37,538 nucleotides of DNA, from assembly GCF_022414575.1 (NCBI RefSeq), contig NZ_JADWYQ010000056.1:1-37538 (forward strand). The letters are read 5' to 3'. The DNA comes from Streptomyces sp. MUM 178J. Its GTDB lineage: Bacteria; Actinomycetota; Actinomycetes; Streptomycetales; Streptomycetaceae. Shown piece by piece: positions 8,298-16,437 of this stretch; the first letter of the stretch is position 1; the number at the start of each line of letters is the position of its first letter. The translations under genes and the position numbers were made by a program. The notes beneath the pieces are model-generated. The model was not told the origin of the DNA. It worked only from the letters and a program-made list of their open reading frames with translations, and did not search any database.

Positions 8298-8855
8298 ATG
8301 ACCACGCCTGTCTGCACAAGCGCTGCCACGGCCGCCGAGCCGACGACCGCACGCTTTGTATCCTACGCATCGTTCTCGTCATACGTACGGGCGCGGGGGC
8401 CCGTGCTGCTGCGGACCGCGCGCTCGCTCACCGCCAACCTGAGCGACGCGGAGGACCTGCTGCAGACCGCCCTGACCAAGACCTACGTCGCCTGGGAGCG
8501 GATCGAGGACCATCGGGCGCTGGACGGCTATGTCCGGCGCGCCCTGCTGAACACCCGCACCTCGCAGTGGCGCAAGCGCAAGGTCGACGAGTTCGCCTGC
8601 GAGGAACTGCCCGAGCGCGAGATCTCGCCCGCACCCGACCCGGCCGAGCGGCAGGCGATGCACGACGCCATGTGGCGCGCCGTGCTGAAGCTGCCCGACC
8701 GACAGCGGGCGATGGTCGTGCTGCGCTACTACGAGGACCTCAGCGAGGCGCAGACGGCCGAGGTGCTCGGAGTGTCCGTCGGCACGGTGAAGAGCGCCGT
8801 GTCCCGTGCGCTGGGCAAGCTCCGCGAGGACCCGGAGCTCTCCCTCATGCGCTGA
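8298..8855 (+). CDS. SigE-family ECF RNA polymerase sigma factor
   Basis: This 185-residue protein has sigma region 2 (SFSSYVRARGPVLLRTARSLTANLSDAEDLLQTALTKTY, about 27-65) and region 4 (LPDRQRAMVVLRYYEDLSEAQTAEVLGVSVGTVKSAVSRALGKLRE, about 132-178). It is the size and type of the actinobacterial SigE-like ECF family, which often works without a classical anti-sigma partner. None is adjacent here. It stands alone between the Ltp2-like and acyl-CoA synthetase genes on the same strand. Its regulon cannot be inferred, although the palindrome downstream belongs to the next gene. Confidence 0.9.
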   Translation: MTTPVCTSAATAAEPTTARFVSYASFSSYVRARGPVLLRTARSLTANLSDAEDLLQTALTKTYVAWERIEDHRALDGYVRRALLNTRTSQWRKRKVDEFACEELPEREISPAPDPAERQAMHDAMWRAVLKLPDRQRAMVVLRYYEDLSEAQTAEVLGVSVGTVKSAVSRALGKLREDPELSLMR

Positions 8856-8909
8856 CCGTATGCCGGCCCTTACAAGATCGACTGGCGATTTCCTTACCTC
8901 CGGGTAGTG

Positions 8910-8927
8910 ACATACCGCTTGGTATGT
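8910..8927 (+). promoter_or_regulatory. Perfect palindromic operator upstream of the acyl-CoA synthetase
   Basis: ACATACC-GCTT-GGTATGT has perfect 7-bp arms and lies 59 bp upstream of the GTG start at 8986, between the sigma gene and the synthetase. Such sites in front of fatty-acid genes are usually bound by TetR-family repressors responsive to acyl-CoA. The regulator is not in the window, and the site differs from the operator of the ChsH2-like operon. Confidence 0.55.
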
Positions 8928-8985
8928 GAGCAGAATCTGCTCCAACCTTTACTGCCGCGTAGCCAGCGCCCACCGGGAGGTCGCC

Positions 8986-10632
8986 GTGCTCAGCACCATG
9001 CAGGACGTACCGCTGCTCGTGTCTCGCATCCTGCGACACGGGACGACGATGCATGCATCGTCGCTGATCACGACATGGACGGGGGAGGCGGAGCCGCAAC
9101 GGCGGACGTTCGCCGAGACCGGGGCGCGGGCGGCGCAGCTGGCGCACGCGCTGCGCGACGGACTGGGGATCACCGGGGATCAGCGGGTCGCGACGCTGAT
9201 GTGGAACAACGCTGAGCATGTCGAGGCGTACTTCGCCATCCCCTCGATGGGTGCGGTGCTGCACACGCTGAATCTGCGGCTGCCGCCGGAGCAGCTGGCG
9301 TGGATCGTCAACCACGCCGCCGACCGGGTCGTGATCGTCAACGGCAGTCTGCTGCCGCTGCTGGCCCCGCTGCTGCCGCATCTGCCCACCGTCGAGCATG
9401 TGGTGGTCTCCGGCCCCGGTGACCGCTCGGCGCTCGCGGACGCGCAGGCCCAGGTGCACGACTACGAGGAGCTGATCGCGGGCCGGCCGGAGGAGTTCGA
9501 CTGGCCGGAGCTGGACGAGCGGTCCGCCGCCGCGCTGTGCTACACCTCCGGCACCACCGGCGACCCCAAGGGCGTGGCCTACTCCCACCGGTCGGTCTAT
9601 CTGCACGCGATGCAGGTGAACATGGCGCAGTCGATGGGGCTGACGGACGAGGACACCTCGCTGATCGTCGTGCCGCAGTTCCATGTGAACGCCTGGGGGC
9701 TGCCGCACGCCACGTTCATGACCGGCATCGGGATGCTGATGCCGGACCGCTTCCTGCAGCCGGCCCCGCTGGCGGAGATGATCGAGCGGGAGAAGCCCAG
9801 CCATGCGGCCGCGGTGCCGACGATCTGGCAGGGGCTGCTGGCGGAGGTCACGGCCCGACCCCGTGACTTGTCGTCGATGCGGCAGGTGACGATCGGGGGC
9901 TCGGCCTGTCCGCCGTCGCTGATGGAGGCCTACGACAAGCTCGGGGTGCGACTGTGCCACGCCTGGGGGATGACGGAGACCTCGCCGCTGGGCACGATGG
10001 CGCGTCCGCCGGCGGGATTGTCGGCGGAGGAGGAGATGCCGTACCGCCTCACCCAGGGCAAGTTCCCGGCGAGCGTGGAGGCGCGGCTGATCGGCCCGGA
10101 CGGCAGGAAGCTGGCCTGGGACGGGGCATCGGCGGGGGAGCTGGAGGTGCGCGGCCCGTGGATCGCGGGCGGCTACTACGGCGGCGCCGAGGCGGAGACG
10201 CTGCGTCCCGAGGACAAGTTCAGCGAGGACGGGTGGCTGAAGACGGGGGACGTGGGTGTGATCAGCCAGGACGGGTATCTGACGCTGACCGACCGGGCGA
10301 AGGATGTGATCAAGTCCGGTGGAGAGTGGATCTCCAGTGTGGAACTGGAGAACGCGCTGATGGCGCACCCGGAGGTCGCGGAGGCGGCCGTGGTCGCGGT
10401 GCCGGACGAGAAGTGGGGCGAGCGGCCGCTGGCGACGGTGGTGTGGAAGGACGGGGCCAAGGCCGAACTGGCGGCGCTGAAGGACTTCCTGGCTGCCAGG
10501 ATCGCCAAGTGGCAGCTGCCGGAGCGGTGGTCGGTTGTGGAGTCGGTGCCCAAGACCAGCGTCGGCAAGTTCGACAAGAAGGTCATCCGAAAGCAGTACG
10601 CCGACGGAGAGCTGGAGGTCACCCGGATCTGA
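8986..10632 (+). CDS. Fatty acyl-CoA synthetase (FadD-type, AMP-forming)
   Basis: The 548-residue protein starts at GTG 8986, chosen because GGGAGG lies 5 nt upstream; an ATG at 8998 is an alternative. It has all ANL-superfamily motifs: the phosphate loop YTSGTTGDPKG (about residue 187), GMTETSP, TGDVG followed by the hinge DRAKDVIKSGGEWIS, and the A10 motif KTSVGKFDKK with the catalytic Lys near the C-terminus. It adenylates a fatty acid and transfers it to CoA. Together with the ChsH1/ChsH2/Ltp2-like operon upstream it could activate a side-chain acid for degradation, but its own operator suggests separate control. Chain-length preference cannot be read. Confidence 0.92.
   Translation: MLSTMQDVPLLVSRILRHGTTMHASSLITTWTGEAEPQRRTFAETGARAAQLAHALRDGLGITGDQRVATLMWNNAEHVEAYFAIPSMGAVLHTLNLRLPPEQLAWIVNHAADRVVIVNGSLLPLLAPLLPHLPTVEHVVVSGPGDRSALADAQAQVHDYEELIAGRPEEFDWPELDERSAAALCYTSGTTGDPKGVAYSHRSVYLHAMQVNMAQSMGLTDEDTSLIVVPQFHVNAWGLPHATFMTGIGMLMPDRFLQPAPLAEMIEREKPSHAAAVPTIWQGLLAEVTARPRDLSSMRQVTIGGSACPPSLMEAYDKLGVRLCHAWGMTETSPLGTMARPPAGLSAEEEMPYRLTQGKFPASVEARLIGPDGRKLAWDGASAGELEVRGPWIAGGYYGGAEAETLRPEDKFSEDGWLKTGDVGVISQDGYLTLTDRAKDVIKSGGEWISSVELENALMAHPEVAEAAVVAVPDEKWGERPLATVVWKDGAKAELAALKDFLAARIAKWQLPERWSVVESVPKTSVGKFDKKVIRKQYADGELEVTRI
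9044..9063. repeat. 20-bp perfect palindrome inside the acyl-CoA synthetase gene
   Basis: CGACGATGCA followed directly by TGCATCGTCG makes a gapless 20-bp palindrome about 58 bp into the coding region. An imperfect stem lies just upstream (GTGTC-TCGCA / TGCGA-CAC, about 9020-9039). It encodes ordinary residues (TTMHASSL), so its presence is not explained by the protein. Confidence 0.6.
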
Positions 10633-10640
10633 GCGGTGTC

Positions 10641-10660
10641 GCCGTCTGACGCGAGACGGC
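10641..10660 (+). terminator. Hairpin after the acyl-CoA synthetase
   Basis: GCCGTCT-GACGCG-AGACGGC forms a 7-bp stem 9 nt after the stop codon. There is no U-tract, as is common in Streptomyces. It lies between convergent genes. Confidence 0.5.
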
Positions 10661-10720
10661 CGTCCTCAGCCGGAGGGCGGCCGTCTGCATGCGTCGCGGC
10701 GCCTCCCTGCCGGCGTCTTT

Positions 10721-10826
10721 GCCGTCCGGTCAGGAGGTCTGCCGTCCCGTCAGGGGTCTTGCCGTCCGACCAGGGCTTGCCGAACCGTCAGGGTCCCGTC
10801 GCACCGTCACGGGGCTCGGCTTCCGG
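10721..10826. repeat. Degenerate ~20-bp direct repeats between convergent genes
   Basis: Units starting at about 10721, 10741, 10761, 10779, 10798 and 10818 share the pattern GCCGTCC-GTCAGGG with changes. The first three are spaced exactly 20 bp. The last runs into the 3' end of the PAS protein gene. They do not look like CRISPR (no conserved spacers, units too divergent). Role unknown. Confidence 0.45.
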
Positions 10827-13800
10827 TCAGTTCGTCCCTATCTTGGCCAGCAGGTCGACGATGCGGGTCTGCACCTCCGGGCTCGTCGAACGCTCCGCGA
10901 GGAAGAGCACCGTCTCCCCCGACGACAGCCGCGGCAACTCGGCCCGGTTCAGCTCCGCCGAGGTGTAGACGACGAGCGGAGTGCGGTTGAGCTGCCCGTT
11001 CGCACGCAGCCAGTCGATGATGCCCGCGCGCCGTCTGCGTACCTGCATCAGGTCCATGACCACCAGATTCGGCCGCACCTGGGTGGCGAGCGCCACCGCG
11101 TCGGCGTCCGCGCCCGCCCGTGCGACCTGCATGCCGCGCCGCTCCAGCGTCTCCGTCAGCGCCAGCGCGATCTCCTCGCTCTCCTCGATCAGCAGGACGC
11201 GCGAGGGGTGCTGCTCGCTGTCGCGGGGGGCCAGCGCCTTGAGCAGGACGGCCGGGTCGGCCCCGTACGCGGCCTCCCGCGTCGCCTGCCCCAGGCCCGC
11301 GGTCACCAGCACCGGCACCTCGGCGGCCACGGCCGCCTGGCGCAGGGACTGAAGGGCGGTACGCGTGATGGGGCCGGTCAGCGGGTCCACGAACAGCGCC
11401 GCCGGGAACGCGGCGATCTGCGCATCGACTTCCTCGCGCGAGTGCACGACCACCGGGCGGTAGCCGCGGTCGCTCAGCGCCTGCTGGGTGGAGACGTCGG
11501 GCGCGGGCCAGACGAGCAGCCGACGCGGATTGTCCAGCGGCTCCGGGGGGAGTTCGTCGTCGACGGGCTGCGGCTGCGGGCGGTTGGACACCTCGACCGC
11601 GCCGCCGGGGCCGTCCAGCGGCTCTGGGCCCTCCGCTCCCTCGTCGGGTGCGGAGATCGCATATGCGCGGCCCTCGGAGCGGTCGGCGGCGCGCTTCGCG
11701 GGCTCCGGCTGCGGCTGCGGCTGGGACGGCGACGGCGGCTGCGTCGCGTGCCGGCGGGCGGCTGCCTCGGCGTGCTCCGCATCGGGCCGGGTGGCCAGCT
11801 TGCGGCGTCGGCCGGAGCCGGCGCTCGGCTGACCGTGCGGAGGCGTCGCCTGCTGGGCGGCCTGCTGGGCGTACGGCACGCCCTGCCCCAGCGTGCGCAC
11901 GCTGAACGCCCTGCCCTGCGTATCGGTGCCGGACGCCTCGGGAGCCGGGGTCGGCGCCGGTTCCGGGGCGGGCGCGGCGGCGGCCGGGGCCTCGGCAGGC
12001 AGCGGCTGGGCCGCGGGCTGAGGCTGTGGTTGCGGTTGTGATTGCGGCGGAGGCAGTGGCAGGGACACGGACCCGGTGCCCTCACCCTCCCCGGCGCCTG
12101 TGGCTGACGGCGGCACGGGTGCGGCTTCCTGCGGCACGGGGGTGCCGGGCGCGGGAGTCGCCGCGTCTGCCGAACCTGTGTCCGCCGGGCTCGTGGCGTC
12201 CGCCGGGTCGGGCAGGGGCTGGGCGACCTCGGCGGCGGGGCGGGCCCGCCTGCGCCCGGTCGGCAGCGGATGCGGCTGCGGCGGGGTGTGGTGGTGGTCC
12301 ATGCCCGGCTCCGTACGGACGGCCTCGTGCCTGGCCGGCACGTCACGGGGGGATGCGTCCCCGGCCGGGGCGGGTGCTTCCGGTGCCCGAAACCGGTCCG
12401 AGGCGGCCGGGGGAAGCGCGAACGCACTGTGCGGGACAGCCCTCTCCCCGCTCCCGGCACTCTCCCTGGCCCCGGCGGCCGCCGGCGCCTCGGCCGCCTC
12501 CAGTGTTTCGGCTGCATCGAGGGCTGCGGGTGCTTCCAGCGCCTCTGGTGCCTCCTGTGCTTCCGGTGCTTCGACGGAGGCCGCGGCCAGAGCCCGCCTG
12601 GCGCGCCGCCCGGCGGGAGCGGGCTGCGCGGCGGGCACAGGTGCGGGCGTGGGGACGGGTGCGGGTCCGGGTGCGGGCAGCTCGGCACGGGCGGGGCGGC
12701 CGGACGGGGCGCTGCCGTTCAGGTGCGCGTTGGGATGCGCGTTTCCGTGGGGGGCGACGGGCACGCCCTGGGGCGGCACGGTCTCGCCCAGCGCCGGACG
12801 TCCAGTGGACGCGGCGCCCTCCGCGGCCGTGACCACCGACCCCTCGGCCGGCTGCACCGCGGCCGCGGGGCCTGAGGCCGTCAGGGCTTCCTCGGCAGGG
12901 CTGGGCCGTCCGCGCCTGCGTCCCGTGCCACCGCTGCTGCCGCCGCTTGCCGCCTGGGCGGGAATGAGCTCCTGAGGCGTGGCCGGTTCGGCCGGGGGAG
13001 CCGCCCGACGGCGACCGGTCGGCCGCATGGCCACCGGGTCCTCCGCGGCCACCGGGCTCTCCAGGAACGCGTCCGTGGAAGCGCGCCGAGCACGCCGCCG
13101 ACCGCCTCTTCCTCCGCCTGCGGAAACGGAGGAGGAACCCTGCGCGGCGGCCGGTGTCGGCGCCGGCGTCAGCGCCTGAGCCGGGGCCAGGGCAGTTGGG
13201 CCGGTGGCCTCGACCGGTGCGACGGCCTCAGCGGATGCGGCGGCCTCGGGAGTCCCCGTCTCGGCCGGAGCAGCGGCCACCGGCTCCGCGGTCTGCTGCC
13301 CGGGCAGGGCGAGTGCGGTCCCCGGCGTCGCCGCGGCGGGCTGCACCACGGTTCCGGCGCCTTCGCCCAGCGGCAACTCCAGCACATAGGCGCTGCCGCC
13401 CATCCCCGGCATCTCGTGCGTCTGCAGCAGGCCGCCGTGCGCCAGGACGATCCCGCGCACGATCGGCTCGTGCACCGGGTCTCCCCCGGCATACGGCCCG
13501 CGTACCTCGATCCGTACGACATCGCCTCGCTGTGCCGCGGCCACCACGATCGTCGAGTCCCCGTAGCCGCCGCCCGGGACGGCCCGGGCCTTGCCCGTCG
13601 AGTCGACCCCCGCGACATCCGCGATCAGATGCGCCAGTGCCGTCGCCAGCCGGGCCCCGTCAACCTCGGCCTCGACCGGAGGGGCGTGCACGGCGAACTG
13701 CGCGCGCCCCGGGCCGATCAGCTCGACCGCGCCCTCGACCCCGGCCGCTACGACCTCGTCGAGCAGCGTCTTCGCCTTCTGGAGCCCCTCGGCTCCGGTG

Positions 13801-14936
13801 TCGAGACGCTGGAAGCTGAGGACATTGTCGACAAGCGTCGTCATCCGGGCGTATCCGGCGGCCAGATGGTGGAGGATCTGGTTCGCCTCGGGCCAGAGCT
13901 GTCCGGCGGGGTCGGCGGCCAGCGTGCCGAGTTCGGCGCGCAGTTCCTCCAGCGGGCCGCGCAGCGACCCGCCGAGCACGGCGGTCAGCTGGGCGTGCCG
14001 GGCGGCGAGCTCCGCGTACCGCTCCTGGCTCGCCTCCAGTTCGGCCGCCGCCCGGTCGGCGTTGTCGGCCAGCTCGGCGGCGTGCTGCTCGGCCGTCTCC
14101 TTCAGCTCGGCGGCATGCCGTTCCACCAGGTCCTCGTGCGGCCGCCGGTCGGTGAAGGTCATCACCGCGCCGACGAGCTGGTCCCCGTCCCGCACCGGCG
14201 CGGTCGTGAGATCCACCGGCACCCGGGCGCCGTTCTTCGACCACAGCACCTGGCCGCGCACCCGGTGCTTGCGGCCGGACTTCAGCGTGTCCGCGAGCGG
14301 GGACTCCTCGTACGGGAAGGGCTCGCCGTCCGGGCGGGAGTGCAGGATCAGCGGGTGCAGCTCCTGGCCGCCGAGGTCGCTGGCCCTGAAGCCCAGGATC
14401 TGGGCGGCGGCCGGGTTGACCAGGACGACCCTGCCCTCGGTGTCCGTGCCGACGACGCCCTCCGCCGCGGCCCGCAGGATCATCTCGGTCTGGCGCTGCG
14501 AACGCGCCAGCTCGGCCTCGGTGTCGACCGTCCCGGAGAGATCGCGTACAACGAGCATCAGCAGCTCGTCGCCGGTGTAGCCGGACTGGGAGGCGTAGGC
14601 CTCGCGTCCGTCCTCAAGACTGGCGCTGGTGACCTCGACGGGGAACTCGGCGCCGTCCGTGCGCCGTGCGATCATCCGGGTCGGCTTGGTGCGGCCGCGC
14701 GGGTCCGCCGCCTCCGGCCGCCGCATGGAGCCCGGGATCAGCTGGGAGTCGAACGACGGCAGCAGATCGAGCAGTCCCCGGCCGACCAGAGCGGTGCCGG
14801 GGGCCTCGAAGAGCTCCAGCGCGATGGTGTTGGCGTTGACGACCGTGCCGTTGCAGTTGACGAGCACAAGGCCGTCGGGGAGCGCGTCGAGTATGGCGGC
14901 AAGGCGAGCAGCGCCTCGGGATGGCCTGCTGCTCAC
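10827..14936 (-). CDS. PAS-domain hybrid sensor with degenerate kinase and two receiver domains
   Basis: This 1369-residue cytoplasmic protein starts at GTG 14936 with GGAGG 10 nt upstream. Order: PAS 1 (about 10-130), PAS 2 (about 145-265), an Ala/Glu coiled coil (about 270-320), a histidine-kinase-like region (about 320-510), a very long Ala/Pro linker (about 515-1135), receiver 1 (about 1138-1245) and receiver 2 (about 1246-1369). The usual H-box reads LGGSLRGPLEELR with no phospho-acceptor His, and the N-box is poor. Receiver 1 keeps D1184, T1212 and K1233 but has lost its acidic pocket; receiver 2 keeps an acidic pocket, D1295 and T1325 but has lost the Lys (FLAERS). It may therefore act as a scaffold or non-canonical switch rather than a kinase. 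No partner gene is adjacent. Confidence 0.85.
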   Translation of the reverse strand: MSSRPSRGAARLAAILDALPDGLVLVNCNGTVVNANTIALELFEAPGTALVGRGLLDLLPSFDSQLIPGSMRRPEAADPRGRTKPTRMIARRTDGAEFPVEVTSASLEDGREAYASQSGYTGDELLMLVVRDLSGTVDTEAELARSQRQTEMILRAAAEGVVGTDTEGRVVLVNPAAAQILGFRASDLGGQELHPLILHSRPDGEPFPYEESPLADTLKSGRKHRVRGQVLWSKNGARVPVDLTTAPVRDGDQLVGAVMTFTDRRPHEDLVERHAAELKETAEQHAAELADNADRAAAELEASQERYAELAARHAQLTAVLGGSLRGPLEELRAELGTLAADPAGQLWPEANQILHHLAAGYARMTTLVDNVLSFQRLDTGAEGLQKAKTLLDEVVAAGVEGAVELIGPGRAQFAVHAPPVEAEVDGARLATALAHLIADVAGVDSTGKARAVPGGGYGDSTIVVAAAQRGDVVRIEVRGPYAGGDPVHEPIVRGIVLAHGGLLQTHEMPGMGGSAYVLELPLGEGAGTVVQPAAATPGTALALPGQQTAEPVAAAPAETGTPEAAASAEAVAPVEATGPTALAPAQALTPAPTPAAAQGSSSVSAGGGRGGRRRARRASTDAFLESPVAAEDPVAMRPTGRRRAAPPAEPATPQELIPAQAASGGSSGGTGRRRGRPSPAEEALTASGPAAAVQPAEGSVVTAAEGAASTGRPALGETVPPQGVPVAPHGNAHPNAHLNGSAPSGRPARAELPAPGPAPVPTPAPVPAAQPAPAGRRARRALAAASVEAPEAQEAPEALEAPAALDAAETLEAAEAPAAAGARESAGSGERAVPHSAFALPPAASDRFRAPEAPAPAGDASPRDVPARHEAVRTEPGMDHHHTPPQPHPLPTGRRRARPAAEVAQPLPDPADATSPADTGSADAATPAPGTPVPQEAAPVPPSATGAGEGEGTGSVSLPLPPPQSQPQPQPQPAAQPLPAEAPAAAAPAPEPAPTPAPEASGTDTQGRAFSVRTLGQGVPYAQQAAQQATPPHGQPSAGSGRRRKLATRPDAEHAEAAARRHATQPPSPSQPQPQPEPAKRAADRSEGRAYAISAPDEGAEGPEPLDGPGGAVEVSNRPQPQPVDDELPPEPLDNPRRLLVWPAPDVSTQQALSDRGYRPVVVHSREEVDAQIAAFPAALFVDPLTGPITRTALQSLRQAAVAAEVPVLVTAGLGQATREAAYGADPAVLLKALAPRDSEQHPSRVLLIEESEEIALALTETLERRGMQVARAGADADAVALATQVRPNLVVMDLMQVRRRRAGIIDWLRANGQLNRTPLVVYTSAELNRAELPRLSSGETVLFLAERSTSPEVQTRIVDLLAKIGTN

Positions 14937-15108
14937 GACGACGGTTCCTCCCTGACCTACTGCACAGTGCGGACGGCCGCTCCCATCTTGCCCCTCGGGC
15001 CGCAGCCTGTCACTGGAGGGAGTCTAAGGGCAGCGGATGCGGGTGCGGCGGTGGATGAGGGGGAGCTCTCACGGAGCTCCGAAGCGCGCGGCGTCCCTCT
15101 CGGCCCTG

Positions 15109-15609
15109 CTACCGGCCGCTCGGGCGGGCGTTCGGGCGGGCGTTCGGAAGCACCGGTTCCAGATTCCGCCAGCGGGCGATCTCGCAGCCGTTGGCACGGC
15201 TGAAGCGGGCGTCGATCCGCTGGCCGCGCCAGGTGCCGGTGATCCGCGCGGTGGCGTCCCCGCCGTACTGGTGCGTGCACATGCTGCCCTTGGACACGGG
15301 CGCGAACGGGTCCTTCCGCTCCCGGGCCAACTGGTCCAGCCGCGCGCAGGCTCTCTCCGCCGCGGGGTGCGTACCGCCGACGGGGCCGCACTCGAGCTTG
15401 TATGTGCCGTCGCCGATGCGGTTCCCCGACCGCTCGACGGTCACGGTGAGCCGGTCGGGCGACGACAGCAGCGAGCCCAGGGACAGCGGCCCGGGCGACT
15501 GGGCGGCGGCCGCCGCGGCTGCGGCCCCGGCGGCCGGGCCGACCGCGATGCCGACTCCGGTGAGCGCGGCGGCGGACGCGGTTGCGGTGAGAGCGAGACG
15601 GCGCAGCAT
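15109..15609 (-). CDS. Subtilisin inhibitor-like (SSI family) secreted protein
   Basis: The 166-residue protein starts at ATG 15609, with GGAG 6 nt upstream; the in-frame ATG at 15621 lacks a ribosome-binding site. A signal peptide with a long Ala run ends around residue 37. The rest matches the SSI family: C74/C88 around GPVGGTHPAAERAC, C111/C142 around MCTHQYGG and NGCEIARW, the two disulphides of SSI. By alignment with SSI (MCPMVY, P1 = Met73) the reactive site here would be His113-Gln114, and the Pro of the DPV segment is gone, so inhibition of trypsin- or subtilisin-like enzymes is uncertain. The tail PNARPNARPSGR is a short repeat beyond the usual family end. A secreted inhibitor or a derived chaperone-like role is possible. 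Confidence 0.88.
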   Translation of the reverse strand: MLRRLALTATASAAALTGVGIAVGPAAGAAAAAAAAQSPGPLSLGSLLSSPDRLTVTVERSGNRIGDGTYKLECGPVGGTHPAAERACARLDQLARERKDPFAPVSKGSMCTHQYGGDATARITGTWRGQRIDARFSRANGCEIARWRNLEPVLPNARPNARPSGR

Positions 15610-15638
15610 GTGCAGCTCCATGTGTCGGCTACAGGTCC

Positions 15639-15668
15639 GGGCGGGCCCACGAGCCCTTGGGCCCGCCC
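15639..15668 (-). promoter_or_regulatory. 11-bp perfect inverted repeat upstream of the SSI-like gene
   Basis: GGGCGGGCCCA (15639-15649) and TGGGCCCGCCC (15658-15668) with an 8-nt loop lie 30 nt upstream of the SSI-like start. It is either a very stable hairpin in the 5' leader, which would affect translation, or an operator. Confidence 0.45.
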
Positions 15669-15908
15669 TCCGGGGCGGCCCTGCCGGCCTCTGCCGTCCC
15701 GTGGTCCGGCACGGGGTCGGCAGGCACGGGAGAGTGCGCCCCACCCTCTCTAACGCGCCGGGGCCCCAGGCGTTGCGCAACCGCAGATTGCTTTGCCCTG
15801 CGGGCCGCGCGCCTTGTACCGTGGACAGCGATTGGTGACCGGCCGCGATGCTGTGTCATCATCTGCACACACCACCTCGCGCCCACGGGCGTGGCCCGGT
15901 GGTGTGCT

Positions 15909-15999
15909 GGAGGCGTCGCCTAGTCCGGTCTATGGCGCCGCACTGCTAATGCGGTTTGGGTCTTAAAGCCCATCGAGGGTTCAAATCCCTCCGCCTCCG
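15909..15999 (+). tRNA. tRNA-Ser(GCT)
   Basis: The acceptor stem GGAGGCG (15909-15915) pairs with CGCCTCC (15992-15998), with discriminator G at 15999 and CCA encoded at 16000-16002. The anticodon stem CCGCA/TGCGG holds loop CTGCTAA with anticodon GCT at 15945-15947. A long variable arm, typical of tRNA-Ser, precedes the T arm GAGGG-TTCAAAT-CCCTC. It reads AGC/AGT serine codons. An inverted repeat (CACACCACC / GGTGGTGTG, 15868-15906) sits just upstream. Confidence 0.96.
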
Positions 16000-16009
16000 C
16001 CAGCAAGAT

Positions 16010-16045
16010 CACCGAAGCCCCGGCCGCCCGGCCGGGGCTTCGGTG
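16010..16045 (+). terminator. Terminator of tRNA-Ser(GCT)
   Basis: A perfect hairpin with 16-bp arms (CACCGAAGCCCCGGCC pairing with its complement around GCCC) follows the tRNA by 10 nt. TCTTC follows the stem. Confidence 0.85.
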
Positions 16046-16144
16046 TCTTCTGCGGCGCCCTCCGCTCCCGCGTGGCTCGGCTTCGTAGGCGATCGACCCC
16101 TGACATCGGCATTTATGCAGGTCGGGTGGGGTCCGGCTAATGGA

Positions 16145-16174
16145 TTTCGCGTGACGGCGCAGGTCATGTAATGT
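16145..16174 (+). promoter_or_regulatory. Possible promoter of tRNA-Arg
   Basis: TTTCGC (16145-16150), 18 bp, TAATGT (16169-16174) is a weak -35/-10 pair. It would start transcription about 43 nt before the mature tRNA. Confidence 0.3.
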
Positions 16175-16223
16175 TGTTCCCGCAACGCCGACCGGGGCAA
16201 AAAGCCCGGAACGCCAAGCACAA

Positions 16224-16296
16224 GCACTCGTAGCTTAACGGATAGAGCATCTGACTACGGATCAGAAGGTTGCAGGTTCGAATCCTGCCGAGTGCA
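16224..16296 (+). tRNA. tRNA-Arg(ACG)
   Basis: The 73-nt gene has acceptor stem GCACTCG/CGAGTGC with discriminator A at 16296 and no encoded CCA. The anticodon stem TCTGA/TCAGA holds loop CTACGGA with anticodon ACG (16257-16259), which after A34-to-inosine editing reads CGT/CGC/CGA. D-arm and T-arm (CAGG-TTCGAAT-CCTG) are regular. Confidence 0.96.
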
Positions 16297-16305
16297 CACA
16301 GTTCG

Positions 16306-16338
16306 AAGCCCCCTCGGGATCATCCCGGAGGGGGCTTT
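16306..16338 (+). terminator. Terminator of tRNA-Arg
   Basis: AAGCCCCCTCGGGA pairs with TCCCGGAGGGGGCTT (one mismatch) and ends in TTT, a good intrinsic terminator 10 nt after the tRNA. Confidence 0.85.
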
Positions 16339-16437
16339 GTCGTGCCGTACGGAAGCGCGGGCGCCGCAACCGTGTCCGCTCGAGGGGAGCTGCCTCTCGC
16401 ATGCGACCGGTGCAGCCGCGGCGGGGAGAGCAAGGGC

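Noticed and set aside
7999..8301. 100-codon + strand frame between the Ltp2-like and sigma genes
   Set aside because: No ribosome-binding site, Gly/Arg/Pro-rich translation, and overlaps the sigma start.
10721..10826. CRISPR array
   Set aside because: Units are degenerate and directly adjoining without unique spacers; no cas gene is present.
13416..15203. 595-codon frame on the + strand
   Set aside because: Antisense shadow of the PAS protein gene, with no recognisable domain.
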